A stretch of DNA of 61,068 nt from NCBI GenBank assembly GCA_021405325.1, contig QWII01000135.1, forward strand, positions 1-61,068, given 5' to 3'. Source of the DNA: Caldilinea sp. CFX5 (lineage in GTDB: Bacteria; Chloroflexota; Anaerolineae; Caldilineales; Caldilineaceae). Each line of letters opens with the position of its first letter. Positions within the stretch are counted from its first letter, which is position 1. A program made the translations under genes and the position numbers. The notes under the pieces were generated by a model. It had not been told where the DNA came from and did not search any database. It saw only the letters and a list, made by a program, of their open reading frames with translations. This document shows positions 53,622-61,068 of this stretch, piece after piece.

Positions 53622-54266
53622 CTAACCAGAATAGGTAACACCGAGTCTTTTCTGTAAAGCTAGATCGGTGATCGGGTACACGCGTTCCAGCGGGGTCAAA
53701 AGTTCTTCTAACTGCGCCGACTGCATATGTTGATATTGTTCATGCACAAAGTCAGTTATGTCTTCAATTGATACAATCCATTCCCGTGCATACCTGGCTA
53801 AGGTATGGCCACGCAGCCCAAGTTGAATGGCGCGACGCCGCAAACTGCGCCCAAGCGGATCATGATCGGGATCCCATTGCAGCCGCACTTCTGATTGAGC
53901 CATGGCTTGTTGCCAACTTTCTTCTGATTCATATAATTCATGAAGATAGTGAGAATGAACCGCTTGCCATAAGATTTCTTCAAACCCCGCCCGCATGATG
54001 CGGATTGCCAGAATGTGTTCTTGCCCAGCCTTTGTGGCCCACCCAGCGCGATACATCATCCATAGAAAGTTCGGTTTGATCCAACTCATGCGGTTAAGGC
54101 GAAAGTTACCACCGAAATAGCCATGTTGGACAGCAAATTCAGCAATGTCTTCAGAAAATGCTTGATAAACAACGACAACATTGTCATCAAATTGCGCAAG
54201 GATCTGTTGCCCGGTTGTAGGCCACTGTTTCATCTGTTCCAGGTATGCTTCTAACTGTAACTGCAT
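53622..54266 (-). CDS. DUF4291 family protein
   Basis: A 214-aa product. Family blocks are VVVVYQAFSEDIAEFAVQHG, NRMSWIKPNFLWMMYRAGWA, TKAGQEHILAIRIMRAGFEE and RLQWDPDHDPLGRSLRRRAI. DUF4291 proteins are cytosolic and of unknown function. It lies 6 bp after the preceding gene in what looks like a toxin-immunity-passenger cassette. Whether it is an extra immunity factor or simply carried along is not known. Confidence 0.9.
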   Translation of the reverse strand: MQLQLEAYLEQMKQWPTTGQQILAQFDDNVVVVYQAFSEDIAEFAVQHGYFGGNFRLNRMSWIKPNFLWMMYRAGWATKAGQEHILAIRIMRAGFEEILWQAVHSHYLHELYESEESWQQAMAQSEVRLQWDPDHDPLGRSLRRRAIQLGLRGHTLARYAREWIVSIEDITDFVHEQYQHMQSAQLEELLTPLERVYPITDLALQKRLGVTYSG

Positions 54267-54272
54267 AAGCCC

Positions 54273-54788
54273 CTACTCCTGATGAAAAGTGACATTCACA
54301 TTCTTTGCTCCGGCAGCGCGAAGAAGATGCTCAATGGTCCATTCATACACAGGAGAATCATCAATGACGATGTGAACAGTCAGCATATTTTGCTGGATTG
54401 TATAGCCTAACCATCGCCAACCACGGCATTTCATCCCACGTAACCAATTCGTGTATTTGAAAGGTAGCAGATGCCATTCGTCTTTCGGTGTAGATTCCAA
54501 AAGTACGGTCAATTCCTCTATAGAATGATATGGGGTTGCGGTAAGAAACCATTCAGGAAGGTGTATTTTCCAGTCAGCATCAGACAACCATTGGTCTTTT
54601 GAAACAGCCAGAATCAACTTCATTAATTCTAGAACTCTGAGCAAGACAGTTTCGGAAGGCAGGATCAGCTCGGCCTGAAAGGTCATGTCAGAAAATTCTG
54701 GCATTGGTTCAATATTGCGATTCACTTCAAACCACTCGCGTTCTTGTGCAGCCTGTTTCTTTGTTATTGACTTTTCATCATATTCCAC
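54273..54788 (-). CDS. Putative immunity protein of the first cassette
   Basis: A 171-aa product starting MEYDEKSITKKQAAQEREWF. It is rich in Trp and acidic residues (LSDADWKIHLPEWFLTATPY, STPKDEWHLLPFKYTNWLRG). No family recognised. It lies between a toxin-tip gene (with a terminator-like hairpin in between) and the DUF4291 gene. The position supports an immunity role, but the hairpin makes co-transcription with the toxin uncertain. Confidence 0.65.
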   Translation of the reverse strand: MEYDEKSITKKQAAQEREWFEVNRNIEPMPEFSDMTFQAELILPSETVLLRVLELMKLILAVSKDQWLSDADWKIHLPEWFLTATPYHSIEELTVLLESTPKDEWHLLPFKYTNWLRGMKCRGWRWLGYTIQQNMLTVHIVIDDSPVYEWTIEHLLRAAGAKNVNVTFHQE

Positions 54789-54812
54789 TTGCTAGACTCC
54801 TTAATCTTGAGG

Positions 54813-54851
54813 AACCCCTGGTATAGGCTTTTACAACCTATATCAGGGGTT
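54813..54851 (-). terminator. Hairpin after the first toxin tip
   Basis: AACCCCTGGTATAGG...CCTATATCAGGGGTT with one mismatch, 34 bp after the toxin stop and before the putative immunity gene. No strong T-tract. Confidence 0.6.
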
Positions 54852-54884
54852 AATTATCCTCTATGAAACTAAACCTTGGCTATA

Positions 54885-55682
54885 TTACTTCCAGATACTA
54901 CCACTTCCTGGGAGAATTGAATCGATAAAAATTTCGAAGTAAGTTGCAGGGATACCATAAGCTTCTGAACCGAGTGGATTGGCAATATGTGGATCGTCAA
55001 TTTGTGGAAGACCTGGCGGTGCCCCGTCTTGTAGTACCGCGTCTTTTCGAATCAGATCAAGAAAATCATCTGAAACTTCAAACTCTTTAACATGCGCGTT
55101 TGGTAGACGACCTTTGACCTTCAATCCGAGAAAGTGTTCAGCATGACCTGGACCACCAAAGCTAAGATGGAGCATTCCTTGTTTCTTAGGAACGAGTGTT
55201 ACATTTCCAGCAGCATCAAGATTCAAACGCTGATTAGGCACCCCTTCCACCCGGTAACATTTAACATTATGAACTAACCACTGCTGCTCACCGACAAAGA
55301 AGGTATGCGCCACCGCAACGGTGAGATTATACATCGGCTGGCTGCGCTGGACAACCACTACTCCCTGTACAATGCCAGTTGTGCCATCGGCCTGGCGCAC
55401 CGCATCGCCAACGTGCAATTCACCGGCATCGACCCACCGGCCTTGGGTTTCGCCCGTTGCTAACCACGGGGCGCTCTCCATCACATAGAAGGGATGCTCC
55501 GGCGTCGTTTCAATCGTTTCCCCATCAATGGTCAGGTGGACAATGGTGGGGTCGATGTGAACCATCACGGCGGTGACGGTGTAGTAGCCGGTTGCGCCGG
55601 TCGCTTCGTTGAAGGCCAGTAATCGTAGGTGCGGTTTGTAACCGCACGGTTCCCAGGGAGCAAGTGCGGTTACAAACCGCAC
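54885..55682 (-). CDS. Truncated HINT with unassigned toxin tip
   Basis: 265 codons. The first 22 codons translate a palindromic element (55620-55691), which supplies the GTG start and joins in frame to the HINT at LLAFNEATGATGYYTVTAVM. The HINT retains ETTPEHPFYV, DAGELHVGDAVRQADGT and WLVHN but lacks its first 25-30 residues including Cys1. The tip YRVEGVPNQRLNLDAAGNVT, then LHLSFGGPGHAEHFLGL and VSDDFLDLIRKDAV resembles tips of other Rhs/Cdi proteins, but I cannot name its activity. It is the first element of the locus. Confidence 0.7.
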   Translation of the reverse strand: MRFVTALAPWEPCGYKPHLRLLAFNEATGATGYYTVTAVMVHIDPTIVHLTIDGETIETTPEHPFYVMESAPWLATGETQGRWVDAGELHVGDAVRQADGTTGIVQGVVVVQRSQPMYNLTVAVAHTFFVGEQQWLVHNVKCYRVEGVPNQRLNLDAAGNVTLVPKKQGMLHLSFGGPGHAEHFLGLKVKGRLPNAHVKEFEVSDDFLDLIRKDAVLQDGAPPGLPQIDDPHIANPLGSEAYGIPATYFEIFIDSILPGSGSIWK

Positions 55683-55691
55683 CTACGATTA
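55620..55691. repeat. Palindrome at the 5' end of the toxin locus
   Basis: TAATCGTAGGTGCGGTTTGT (and AACCGCAC) is mirrored perfectly at 55664-55691. It interrupts the HINT coding sequence. Confidence 0.85.
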
Positions 55692-55738
55692 CCGGTTTAT
55701 TTACCTAATGTTCATTATATATAGTGTTCCTACGTGAG

Positions 55739-55781
55739 TTGTGGAAGCCTGTCAAGTTTGCGAAACCTGACAGGCTTCCAC
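55739..55781. repeat. Hairpin TGTGGAAGCCTGTCA
   Basis: GTGGAAGCCTGTCA...TGACAGGCTTCCAC (14-bp arms, with AGGTTT/AAGTTT-type imperfect inner pairing), between the permease stop region and the toxin locus. Confidence 0.7.
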
Positions 55782-55788
55782 GAATCAT

Positions 55789-55880
55789 CTAGTACACGAC
55801 GGCGTAAATAAACCCATAGTTGCCAGTGAGACAGTGAGACAGTGAGACAGTGAGACAGTGAGACAGTGACTGACTTACTG
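55789..55880. repeat. Direct repeat shared with 13671-13740, copy 2
   Basis: CTAGTACACGACGGCGTAAA, TAAACCCATAGTTGCCAGTG, then about five AGACAGTG units and ACTGACTTACTG. It ends 5 bp before the permease stop codon. Confidence 0.85.
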
Positions 55881-55885
55881 TCCTA

Positions 55886-58800
55886 CTACCGCAACGCTTC
55901 CGCCGGATAAGTCTTCGCCGCTTGATAGGCGGGGACAATCGTCGTCAGCAGGGCAAAGACATAGGCGAGCAGGAGAATCAGCCCGATCTGCCCCCACGGC
56001 AGAGTAAAGGTGGTTTCCGGCGTCAGGGTAGTGAAGAAGCTGCGCACGATACTTTCGCCCAGCACCAGGCCGGCCCCGGCGCCGATGAGCAGACCGGTGA
56101 TGGCGATAAAGCTGGCTTCCAGTACAAAGGAGAGGGCGATCATGCGCGCCTGGTAGCCGATGGCGCGCAACATGCCGATCTGTTGCCGCCGCTCTACCAC
56201 CGTGCGGCTGGTGATGACGCCGAGCGCCGCAATGCCCACCAGCAAGCCCAGCGCCATAAAGCCCTGGAAGAGTTGCAGAATGCCACGGGTAAAGGCTTGC
56301 CCCTGGGCAAAGCTTTCGGCCAGAACGGTGGCGTTCATGCCGTTGCCCAGAAAAGCGCGCTCCACTTCCTGCGCCACAGCCCGTACATCGGCGTCCGGCT
56401 GCACCTTGACATAGAATTGCCCCGGTTGAAAGGCGGCCCCGGTGATGAGACGAAGCGCCGCCGTGTTGACCTGGATGTCACTATCAGCCAGCGTTGTGTT
56501 ATCGTCCAGCACGCCGATGATCTGGAGACGCTGCGGGGGCAACGCTGGTGCGGGTGTAGGCGCAAAGGGCATCGCTTCGTCGGAGCCGCCAAAGTCGCTG
56601 GCGGCGCGCACCTCGACAAAGAGGTCGGGCAGCGTTTCACCGGCGGCGACCGGCGGCAACATGAAGCGACGGCGATTGCGCCCCGGCGGGCCAAAGGTAT
56701 CGTCTTCGGCGCTAGGCAACAGATCCGGCGTCACAATGGCGACATCAGCCCGCTCGCGCAGCGCCTGCCAGACGGCGGCATCATCGGCAAAACCGGCGGC
56801 GCGCGCTTGGAAGCGGTAGACCTGCGCCGCTTGGGTGAGATAGCCGTCATCCAGACCGGCCAGGGGGCGCCGTCCCCAGCGGCTCTCATCCACGTTACGC
56901 ACCTCCACGGCCTGACTCTGATAGGCGCCCACGGCGGCAACCTGTTGTAACAGCGGATAGTCGCTGCCACTGGTTGTCAATTCCTGGATGCGGGCGTTCA
57001 TATCACGCAGCGGAGCAAAGAAGCTCAACAAGGTGCTGTCGGCGCGAATTTCAAAGCCGGCAGTCTCCCGCTCATCCAGCACGACAATCGTCTGGGTGGC
57101 GCGGATGACCACCGCCATCACCACCACCGTGCTGATGATCATGGCGAACATGAGCATCGCCATGCCGGTGCGGAAGCGGGCGCTCAGGGGGTAGGCGATG
57201 GCCGTTTTCAGCACCGGCGTCAACTGGCCGATGCCCCCCAGCACAAAGCCGACAAACCAGGTCAGGGCGTCAGCGTTAAAGGTCACAGCGAGGATGGCGC
57301 CCAGGATGATCAGCGGCCCGCCCAGCGCCAGGGTGAGCAAGGTCTGGTCGGGGCTGGGTTGCAGGAGCGGGTTGTCACTGCCCAGGCCGGGGAGGTTAAG
57401 TGGCGGCAACACGCGCACCCACGGCACCGTCCACAGGAGCAACAAGCCAATGCCCATGATCGTATACGACCAGCGGTAGATGAGTTCGTTGCGCAGCCGT
57501 GTCGGCTCCAACGCCCGGATCGCCAGCAAACAGAGGCCGATCAGCAGGAAGGTGGCGCCGGCCAGCAGCAGACTGAGCAGCTGAATTTGCCACCCCGTAT
57601 AGAGCAGATAGCCGCCCAGCGCCGCCAACGCCAACGCACTGCCCCACTTCCAGATGCGTGACAACCACGAACGGCGACTCTCGGCGCTCTCCTGGGGCAG
57701 ATCGCGAATGGCCGAAACGATGTTGAGCCGGCTGACCCGCCAGGCCGAAAAGGTCACCACCAGGAAGGTCAACAAGACGCCCAAACAATAAGCGATGACC
57801 GTAGAGATGGGCGCAGCATAGAAGTAGAAGCGGAAAAGACTGTTCTGGCTGCTCAACTGGGTGGTGAGGTTGTTAAAGATCGACCCCATGAAGTCAACCA
57901 TCGCATAGGTGACGGCCAACCCCAGCAGCACGCCGATGGCCGCCGCCAGCAGGTCATAGATCACCCCTTCCACCACAAACATCTGCACCAGATGGCCGCG
58001 CTGCACGCCGATCGCGCGCGCCATGCCCATCTCGCTGCGCCGCTCGGTCGCCAGCATGACAAAGATGAGAAAGATCAGCAACACGCCGGCCAGGATCGAG
58101 AAGAAACCAAAGAGCGAGAAGATCGAGGCAAAGATGCCCCCCGCCGCGTTGCCCACGGTCAGCAGCGTAGCTTTGTTGAGCGGGTCGATCACATCAAAGG
58201 TATTCAACTCGCCAAAGGCCACCGTTAATTGGGTCTTGGCGTCTTCGGGCAGATTTTTCTCCAGCAACCAGCCACGGAAGGTATTATCGGCCAGAATCTC
58301 ACGCAGACGGTCGCTGATGCCCGGCTTGTCCAGTTCAGCCGCGATATCGCGCACCCCGCTGATCATGCCGCCCAGCGGGGTCAACTGTTGTACCAGATCG
58401 GCAATGAATTGCGGACCGTCAAAGTCTTCCATCACCTCTTGCTGGGCGTCGGCCGCGGCGGCAACCAAGGCCGGTTGGACATCCGGTCGGCGCAGGATGG
58501 TCACCACCTGTTCCAGCGCCGCTTCGTTCATCGCCAGCACCCGCAAGCGGCGACTGACGGCGTCGGTATGTTCGATGCCGCCCAGGTCGTCGCCCAGGTT
58601 GGAGACCAGGACATTGTTGACCTTGCCGTTCATAAAGAGCAGTTGCTGCGCCTCATCGAGCCGCAACATCACCACCGGGAAGAGCGCGCCCAGCGGGCCG
58701 GCCTCTTCGACAATCGCTTTGACCCGGAAGGGAATCGGGATGGGGCCGATGTAGACATCCAGCACATCGCCCACGTCGGCGTTGAGCTGCTCGGCGCCCA

Positions 58801-60022
58801 AGCGATTGAGGTAGACATCACCTTGGCGCAGTTGCAGGCCGAATTGAGCCAGCACCCGGTCGATCTCGCTGCTGAGGGTATTGAGGTTGAGCGCGTTGAG
58901 TAAGTTTTCCGTCACCGACGCTGCGCTATCCAGCCCCAGACTTTCCAGGTTGACGGTGGTGGTGGTCACGCCCAGGTTGGTGAGGGTGTCGGTGGTGACG
59001 CCAAGGGACTGTAAGCTCAACTCGGTCAAGCCTTGCTCGCGCAAGGGTGTCGTATCGATGCCTAGTTGGTCAATGGTGTCCAGCGGGATGCGCACTTGGT
59101 TGAGATCCAGGCCGCCATTGGTCCCTGTTATCGTGGGCGCGGCGGTCAAGGCGGCGCCCACTGCCGCCGTAGCCAGGGCGACATCGGAAATTTGCAGATT
59201 CAAGCCGGCGCGTTGGGCCAGGTCGCCGGCGGCGCCAAACAGGTTGGAAGCCTGGGTAAAGATGTTGCCGACCCCCGGTCGCAGTTGCTCCATCTCCACC
59301 GCGGCGCCATTGACGGTGGTAAGACCGAAGTTCTGGTCATAGTCATTGTCTACGGCAAAGATAAAGCCCAGCGGCTCGCCCTGACCGGTCGTCGTATTGC
59401 GAATAATGGTGGGGAAGAGGATGGAGGCGGCGACGCGATCAATGAGCGGCTCGGCGGCGGCTTCGGTGCGCAACTGTTCATAGCGTTCCATGGTGATGCC
59501 GGGCAAGCCACCCTCTAAGACCGTCAAGACGCTACTCAAGCCGCCGGCGGTCAAATTTTGCAGCGCTTGTTGGCTTTCGCTCAGGGCCGGCTCCGTTGTC
59601 GCACCAGCGCCAGTGGCTGTGTCGGCAGTCGTGTCGGTAGTCGTGTCGGTAGTCGTGTCGGTAGTCGTGCCGGTAGTCGTGGTAGTGGTGGCGCCTTGGC
59701 CATTGGACAAACTGACAAAGAGGGAAAGCAGCGGCGGGGCCAGAATCTCATCGACTTCGCCATAGGCGGCGACGGCTTGGCGGCGCAACGAATAGGTGAG
59801 CGTGTCGCCGGTGCTGAGGGCGCTGACAATAATAATGGTGCTGAGCGCCAGCCCGATGACAATCAAGACCGATTGGGTGGGCCGGCGGGGGATATTACGG
59901 ATGCCTAGTTTGACCAGCACAGGATTACGCCAGTAGAGCAGCGCCAAATAGAGCAGAATGGCAACAACGGCGCCGGTAAGCGCAAACGCCGTGTTTGTGC
60001 CGAGATTAGTGAGCAGGTTCAT
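55886..60022 (-). CDS. FtsX-like ABC transporter permease, very large
   Basis: A 1378-aa inner-membrane protein. Two N-terminal helices (about 14-33 and 48-68) are followed by a large extracytoplasmic region (about 70-640) holding an Asp-Thr repeat (about 118-140). A first FtsX domain follows (about 640-790, [20 protein letters not shown] then [17 protein letters not shown]). More helices span about 815-990. A second extracytoplasmic domain (about 1000-1245) precedes a second FtsX domain (about 1250-1378, [20 protein letters not shown]). The fused, duplicated layout resembles LolC/E-MacB-type exporters or DUF214 permeases. Substrate unknown; the adjacent ATPase powers it. Confidence 0.9.
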   Translation of the reverse strand: MNLLTNLGTNTAFALTGAVVAILLYLALLYWRNPVLVKLGIRNIPRRPTQSVLIVIGLALSTIIIVSALSTGDTLTYSLRRQAVAAYGEVDEILAPPLLSLFVSLSNGQGATTTTTTGTTTDTTTDTTTDTTADTATGAGATTEPALSESQQALQNLTAGGLSSVLTVLEGGLPGITMERYEQLRTEAAAEPLIDRVAASILFPTIIRNTTTGQGEPLGFIFAVDNDYDQNFGLTTVNGAAVEMEQLRPGVGNIFTQASNLFGAAGDLAQRAGLNLQISDVALATAAVGAALTAAPTITGTNGGLDLNQVRIPLDTIDQLGIDTTPLREQGLTELSLQSLGVTTDTLTNLGVTTTTVNLESLGLDSAASVTENLLNALNLNTLSSEIDRVLAQFGLQLRQGDVYLNRLGAEQLNADVGDVLDVYIGPIPIPFRVKAIVEEAGPLGALFPVVMLRLDEAQQLLFMNGKVNNVLVSNLGDDLGGIEHTDAVSRRLRVLAMNEAALEQVVTILRRPDVQPALVAAAADAQQEVMEDFDGPQFIADLVQQLTPLGGMISGVRDIAAELDKPGISDRLREILADNTFRGWLLEKNLPEDAKTQLTVAFGELNTFDVIDPLNKATLLTVGNAAGGIFASIFSLFGFFSILAGVLLIFLIFVMLATERRSEMGMARAIGVQRGHLVQMFVVEGVIYDLLAAAIGVLLGLAVTYAMVDFMGSIFNNLTTQLSSQNSLFRFYFYAAPISTVIAYCLGVLLTFLVVTFSAWRVSRLNIVSAIRDLPQESAESRRSWLSRIWKWGSALALAALGGYLLYTGWQIQLLSLLLAGATFLLIGLCLLAIRALEPTRLRNELIYRWSYTIMGIGLLLLWTVPWVRVLPPLNLPGLGSDNPLLQPSPDQTLLTLALGGPLIILGAILAVTFNADALTWFVGFVLGGIGQLTPVLKTAIAYPLSARFRTGMAMLMFAMIISTVVVMAVVIRATQTIVVLDERETAGFEIRADSTLLSFFAPLRDMNARIQELTTSGSDYPLLQQVAAVGAYQSQAVEVRNVDESRWGRRPLAGLDDGYLTQAAQVYRFQARAAGFADDAAVWQALRERADVAIVTPDLLPSAEDDTFGPPGRNRRRFMLPPVAAGETLPDLFVEVRAASDFGGSDEAMPFAPTPAPALPPQRLQIIGVLDDNTTLADSDIQVNTAALRLITGAAFQPGQFYVKVQPDADVRAVAQEVERAFLGNGMNATVLAESFAQGQAFTRGILQLFQGFMALGLLVGIAALGVITSRTVVERRQQIGMLRAIGYQARMIALSFVLEASFIAITGLLIGAGAGLVLGESIVRSFFTTLTPETTFTLPWGQIGLILLLAYVFALLTTIVPAYQAAKTYPAEALR
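59628..59686 (-). repeat. 12-bp tandem repeat coding Asp-Thr-Thr-Thr
   Basis: Four or more copies of GTAGTCGTGTCG on the plus strand, read on the minus strand as DTTT repeats in the permease's extracytoplasmic region. Confidence 0.85.
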
Positions 60023-60819
60023 ACCGTCGCCTCCTGTTCAACCAGGGGCCGCCTGTAGCGATCAGCATCCGCTGTTGACGCGTCCATTGTTGACGCGTCG
60101 GTCGTGGGCGGGGGTGCGCCGTTGGGGTGCGGGGTTGTACCATCATCCACAATCAGCCCATCTTGCATGCGCACGACGCGATTGCAGGCGGCGCCGATGG
60201 CCGCATCATGGGTGACGATGACAAAGGTCTGTCCCGCCTCCCGGTTGAGTCGTTGCATCAGGGTCAGGACATCATTGGCGGTCTTGCTGTCCAGGTTGCC
60301 CGTCGGCTCGTCGGCCCAGACGATGGCGGGCTGGTTAACCAGGGCGCGGGCAATCGTCACCCGCTGGCGCTGGCCGCCTGATAGCTCAGCCGGGCGATGG
60401 TGGCTACGGTCGGCCAACCCGACTTGGGCCAGGGCGGCATCGGCGCGGCGGCGCGCTTCCGCCGGTCGCACCCCGCTGACGAGCAGGGGTAGTTCCACAT
60501 TTTCGACCGCCGTGATGACCGGCAGCAGGTTAAAGGTCTGGAAGATAAAACCCATGCGGTGGGCGCGGTAGGCGGTGCGGGCGCGGTCATTCATCGTGCG
60601 CAGATTGACCCCCTCAATCGCCACTTCGCCGGCATCAAAGTCATCTAAGCCGGACAAGCAGTTGAGCAACGTCGTCTTACCACAGCCTGATGGCCCCATA
60701 ATGGCGACCATCTCGCCGGGGGCTACGGTCAGATCAATGCCGCGCAGGGCATGAACCTCGATTTTGCCGGTTTGAAAGGTCTTGTGAACCTGTCGCGCCT
60801 GGATCATTGGTTGCGCCAT
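60019..60819 (-). CDS. ABC transporter ATP-binding protein (LolD/MacB-type)
   Basis: A 266-aa ATPase. ATG 60819 is chosen because AAAGGAGCTTTTC precedes it. Walker [11 protein letters not shown]-loop FQTFN, signature [15 protein letters not shown], Walker [13 protein letters not shown] and the H-loop IVTHD are intact, and the [13 protein letters not shown] stretch is typical of LolD/MacB-type ATPases. The C-terminal 45 residues are a low-complexity Pro/Thr/Asp tail. The stop overlaps the permease ATG (ATGA), so the two are coupled. No membrane-fusion protein is adjacent. Confidence 0.95.
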   Translation of the reverse strand: MAQPMIQARQVHKTFQTGKIEVHALRGIDLTVAPGEMVAIMGPSGCGKTTLLNCLSGLDDFDAGEVAIEGVNLRTMNDRARTAYRAHRMGFIFQTFNLLPVITAVENVELPLLVSGVRPAEARRRADAALAQVGLADRSHHRPAELSGGQRQRVTIARALVNQPAIVWADEPTGNLDSKTANDVLTLMQRLNREAGQTFVIVTHDAAIGAACNRVVRMQDGLIVDDGTTPHPNGAPPPTTDASTMDASTADADRYRRPLVEQEATV

Positions 60820-60955
60820 GAAAAGCTCCTTTGTCATCATCATTGTCCAGCGATCATCGCCAGTTCTGAAGCATATTGTAGTAGATGGTACGCTGTGGCG
60901 CCAATTTGGTTGCATAGACCACCGCAAGAAAGGCAGGATAAAGCGTGATCGTGAC

Positions 60956-61013
60956 GCTCCCAGCCGGTCCGTGACCGGCGTGGGTGGACGCCGGTCACGG
61001 ACCGGCTAAGAGC
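60956..61013. repeat. Dispersed palindrome, family A (copy 4)
   Basis: Arms 60956-60980 and 60989-61013 with core GCCGGTCCGTGACCGGCG; the outer six bases carry mismatches. Confidence 0.8.
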
Positions 61014-61036
61014 GCCATGAAATGTTGCAGAAAAAC

Positions 61037-61068
61037 AAAAGACCCAGCCCGTATGGACTGGGTCTTTT
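61037..61068. terminator. Intrinsic terminator at the window end
   Basis: AAAAGACCCAG...CTGGGTCTTTT, probably closing a gene that lies beyond the window; it could work in either direction. Confidence 0.75.

Noticed and set aside
55922..56950. 342-codon plus-strand frame opposite the FtsX-like permease
   Set aside because: Composition is typical of an antisense shadow in GC-rich DNA; no domain or ribosome site.

Overview
The window looks like part of a chromosome from a Chloroflexota bacterium, probably of the Anaerolineae/Caldilineae type. This is inferred from family content and style only: mid-to-high GC, many secreted or lipid-anchored proteins with SH3b and Ig/FN3-like modules, an erythritol/threitol-type dehydrogenase, a secreted-protein tail of the form RLYLP, and intergenic regions full of long perfect palindromes. 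There are no phage genes, no CRISPR array and no transposase.

Layout. 1-10 kb: an SH3b protein cut by the window edge, pgeF, a secreted protein, a decayed carbohydrate-binding gene, an Rpn-family nuclease, then a housekeeping run (yggS, proC, yggT, a zinc metallopeptidase, a lipoprotein, a membrane-anchored SH3b protein). 10-15.3 kb: a thiamine ABC transporter (thiB, thiP, thiQ on the minus strand) led by a TPP riboswitch and a strong intrinsic terminator. A reverse-oriented two-gene HNH cassette sits between thiP and thiQ. A tRNA-Lys(CTT) lies upstream. 15.3-19.5 kb: a small accessory island with a four-part CBS/HEPN-like/DUF7662/DUF4268 protein, a coupled DUF5678-like plus aspartyl-protease-like pair, hsdM remnants and about 1 kb of degenerate DNA. 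19.6-42 kb: mostly core genes (mgtE, a hybrid histidine kinase, sufE, terC, pyrD, an ECF-like sigma factor, nudC, a GNAT, an alcohol dehydrogenase, two UspA proteins, a PPDK/PEP-synthase regulator with a CBM48 protein, a GT87 transferase, a 1118-aa repeat protein, pgi).

42.4-55.7 kb: a minus-strand Rhs/polymorphic-toxin locus. One long YD-repeat shell is followed and preceded by orphan Rhs-end/HINT/toxin-tip cassettes, each with candidate immunity genes. Tips include a DUF3990 ADP-ribosyltransferase-like domain, a toxin resembling polymorphic toxin type 24, an SHH-type HNH nuclease and an unassigned tip. Most cassettes start directly after the terminator of the preceding cassette, several are frameshifted or truncated, and one is fused to the tail of a neighbouring gene. 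55.9-60.8 kb: an ABC exporter of the LolCDE/MacB type with a 1378-aa permease.

Best candidates for undescribed biology: an 18-codon gene with an ideal promoter, Shine-Dalgarno and two UUCG-capped hairpins (21,047-21,271); the CBS/HEPN-like/DUF7662/DUF4268 protein (15,340-16,698); and the terminator-bounded toxin-cassette architecture, including a recurring TGATG stop/start overlap between Rhs ends and HINT domains. All assignments come from reading the sequence; no database search was run.
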